The notes under the pieces: model-generated | Databases searched by the model: none | What the model was told of the DNA's origin: nothing | The model's input: only the letters and a program-made list of their open reading frames with translations | Part shown: piece by piece, positions 4,582-5,743 of the stretch | Numbering within the stretch: the stretch's first letter is position 1 | How the letters are laid out: every line of letters starts with the position of its first letter | Origin: Deltaproteobacteria bacterium UBA4427 | GTDB taxonomy: Bacteria > Myxococcota_A > UBA9160 > UBA4427 | Length of the DNA stretch: 5,743 nt | Reading direction: 5' to 3' | Assembly (NCBI GenBank): GCA_002390675.1 | Contig: DGPZ01000012.1 | Span: 11,084-16,826 of the forward strand | Position numbers and translations under genes: made by a program

Positions 4582-5743
4582 ATGAACATGAGCGCAGAAC
4601 CCGAACTTCCCCTCAAAGGCATGCGCATTCTTGCTGTTGAGCAGATGCAGGCCATGCCTTTCGGCACGCAACTCCTTGCCCGAATGGGCGCGGATGTCGT
4701 CAAGGTCGAACATCCCACAAAGGGCGAGTCCGGTCGTGGCAGTATGCCGACGATCACTGATGCAGATGGCTCGGAACAAGGTTCGACGTTCCTGCGAAAT
4801 AATCTGGCCAAGCGAAGCCTCGGCCTCGATCTCAAAAACCCAAAGGGTGCCGAGCTCTTCAAGAAGCTCATCCCGGGTTACGACGTCGTGACCGAAAACT
4901 TCAAGCCGGGCACCATGGAACGTCTAGGGCTCGGATACGAGTCTCTAGCGGAGATCCATCCAGGTCTCGTCTATGTGGCAGTCTCGGGTTTCGGCTCTCT
5001 ACGTGACACTCCCTACGGAAGCTGGCCCGCGTATGCATGCGTGCCTGAGGCGATGAGCGGATTCTATTCATTCCGCCCCGAGCCCGGACGTCGGCCTAAT
5101 ATTGGAGTAGCAGGAGCGATTGGGGATATCGGCTCTGGGCTCTTCGCCATGATCGGTTTACTCGCTGCACTGCAGGGACGAACCCGAACGGGGCGCGGGC
5201 AAAAAGTCGACGTCGCCATGCTCGATGCCATGATGTCGATTATGGACATGGTCGCCTTCGGCCCTTCGATCGGCGTCCACGACCAAAGCCTGAAGGCCTG
5301 GCCCGGCATCTTGCAGTCCTTTGATGCGAGTGACGGACTCTTTGTGTTGCAGGTAGGACGTGAGCATCAGTTCGCAAATTTGGCGAAGTTGATCGGTCAG
5401 GAGCAGTGGCTCGAGGACGAGCGATTCTCCACTCGAGAAGGTTGGGCCGCGAACCTCGAAGGCGTGATTCGCCCGGCCGTCGAAGCGTGGGCTGCGGATA
5501 AGACCAAGCTCGATGCTTCAAGAATCCTCGCGGAAGCGGGCGTCGTCGCGGGGCCGAGCTTTGAGGGGGAAGATCTCCTTGCCGATCCTCACGTCGCGGC
5601 GCACGACATGATCTGCGAAGTCCCTGTCGAAGGACGCGAAGAGCCGGTGCGGGTCCACGGCAACCCGATCAAATTCTCAGAGAGCCCGGAGGGACCCACG
5701 ACCAAGTGGCCCTTGATCGGAGAGCACACCTCGGAAGTTCTTC
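4582..5743 (+). CDS. Second CaiB/BaiF CoA-transferase, 3' end outside window
   Basis: An open frame of 387 residues runs off the window. The last visible segment, LIGEHTSEVL, is the usual near-C-terminal motif of the family, so roughly 15-25 residues are missing. Hallmarks are MRILAVEQMQAMPFG (14-28), GADVVKVEHP (36-45), NLAKRSLGLDLKNPKG (74-89), TENFKPGTMERLGLGYE (104-120), VSGFGS (134-139), TGRGQKVDVAMLDAM (203-217). Asp182 in AIGDIGSG aligns with catalytic Asp169 of Frc. Clear divergence from the first transferase in this window suggests a different acid partner rather than a recent duplication. The start is ATG 4582 or, six bases on, ATG 4588; a weak GAGA at 4576-4579 is better spaced for the latter. 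It lies 36 bp after the MDR gene and is probably in its operon. Confidence 0.92.
   Translation, partial: MNMSAEPELPLKGMRILAVEQMQAMPFGTQLLARMGADVVKVEHPTKGESGRGSMPTITDADGSEQGSTFLRNNLAKRSLGLDLKNPKGAELFKKLIPGYDVVTENFKPGTMERLGLGYESLAEIHPGLVYVAVSGFGSLRDTPYGSWPAYACVPEAMSGFYSFRPEPGRRPNIGVAGAIGDIGSGLFAMIGLLAALQGRTRTGRGQKVDVAMLDAMMSIMDMVAFGPSIGVHDQSLKAWPGILQSFDASDGLFVLQVGREHQFANLAKLIGQEQWLEDERFSTREGWAANLEGVIRPAVEAWAADKTKLDASRILAEAGVVAGPSFEGEDLLADPHVAAHDMICEVPVEGREEPVRVHGNPIKFSESPEGPTTKWPLIGEHTSEVL

Overview
The window looks like bacterial chromosomal DNA of moderately high GC (close to 60 % by eye), densely packed, with Shine-Dalgarno sites before several genes. Codon use and protein families suit an uncultured, environmental, selenium-using proteobacterium or related phylum (Myxococcota- or Binatota-like lineages are possible). 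The window has no rRNA, tRNA or housekeeping marker, so this placement is a weak inference.

Left half, minus strand (60-2186): two genes form a redox pair. The upstream gene (2186 to 687) encodes a 499-residue fusion: a short acidic Ser/Thr/Asp repeat tail, a thioredoxin-like domain with a CPTC active site, and a large domain I can describe but cannot assign a reaction. The downstream gene (578 to 60) looks at first like two small ORFs separated by a TGA. Read through, it is one 172-residue protein whose TGA falls exactly in a U-G-S-C motif. This identifies a selenocysteine-containing member of the UGSC family. An 8-bp hairpin whose loop begins 20 nt after the UGA is placed as a bacterial SECIS element should be. 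The gap between the two genes (579-686) holds two mutually exclusive hairpins, one of them terminator-like, and a weak promoter candidate.

Right half, plus strand (2278 to window end): three closely spaced genes probably form an operon: a class III (CaiB/BaiF, Frc-type) CoA-transferase, a zinc-independent MDR-family NAD(P)H-dependent oxidoreductase (CurA/PTGR-like), and a second CaiB/BaiF CoA-transferase cut by the window end. Both transferases keep the catalytic aspartate. The set suggests CoA activation of an organic acid, double-bond reduction by the MDR enzyme, and CoA recycling; the substrate is unknown.

The two groups are divergently transcribed from a 91-bp gap (2187-2277). A good -10 box sits so close to the fusion gene's ATG that its mRNA may be leaderless. 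The left edge (1-48) carries a decaying 12-bp tandem repeat. The most notable content is the selenoprotein and thioredoxin-fusion pair: the family name exists, but to my knowledge no biochemical role has been established.
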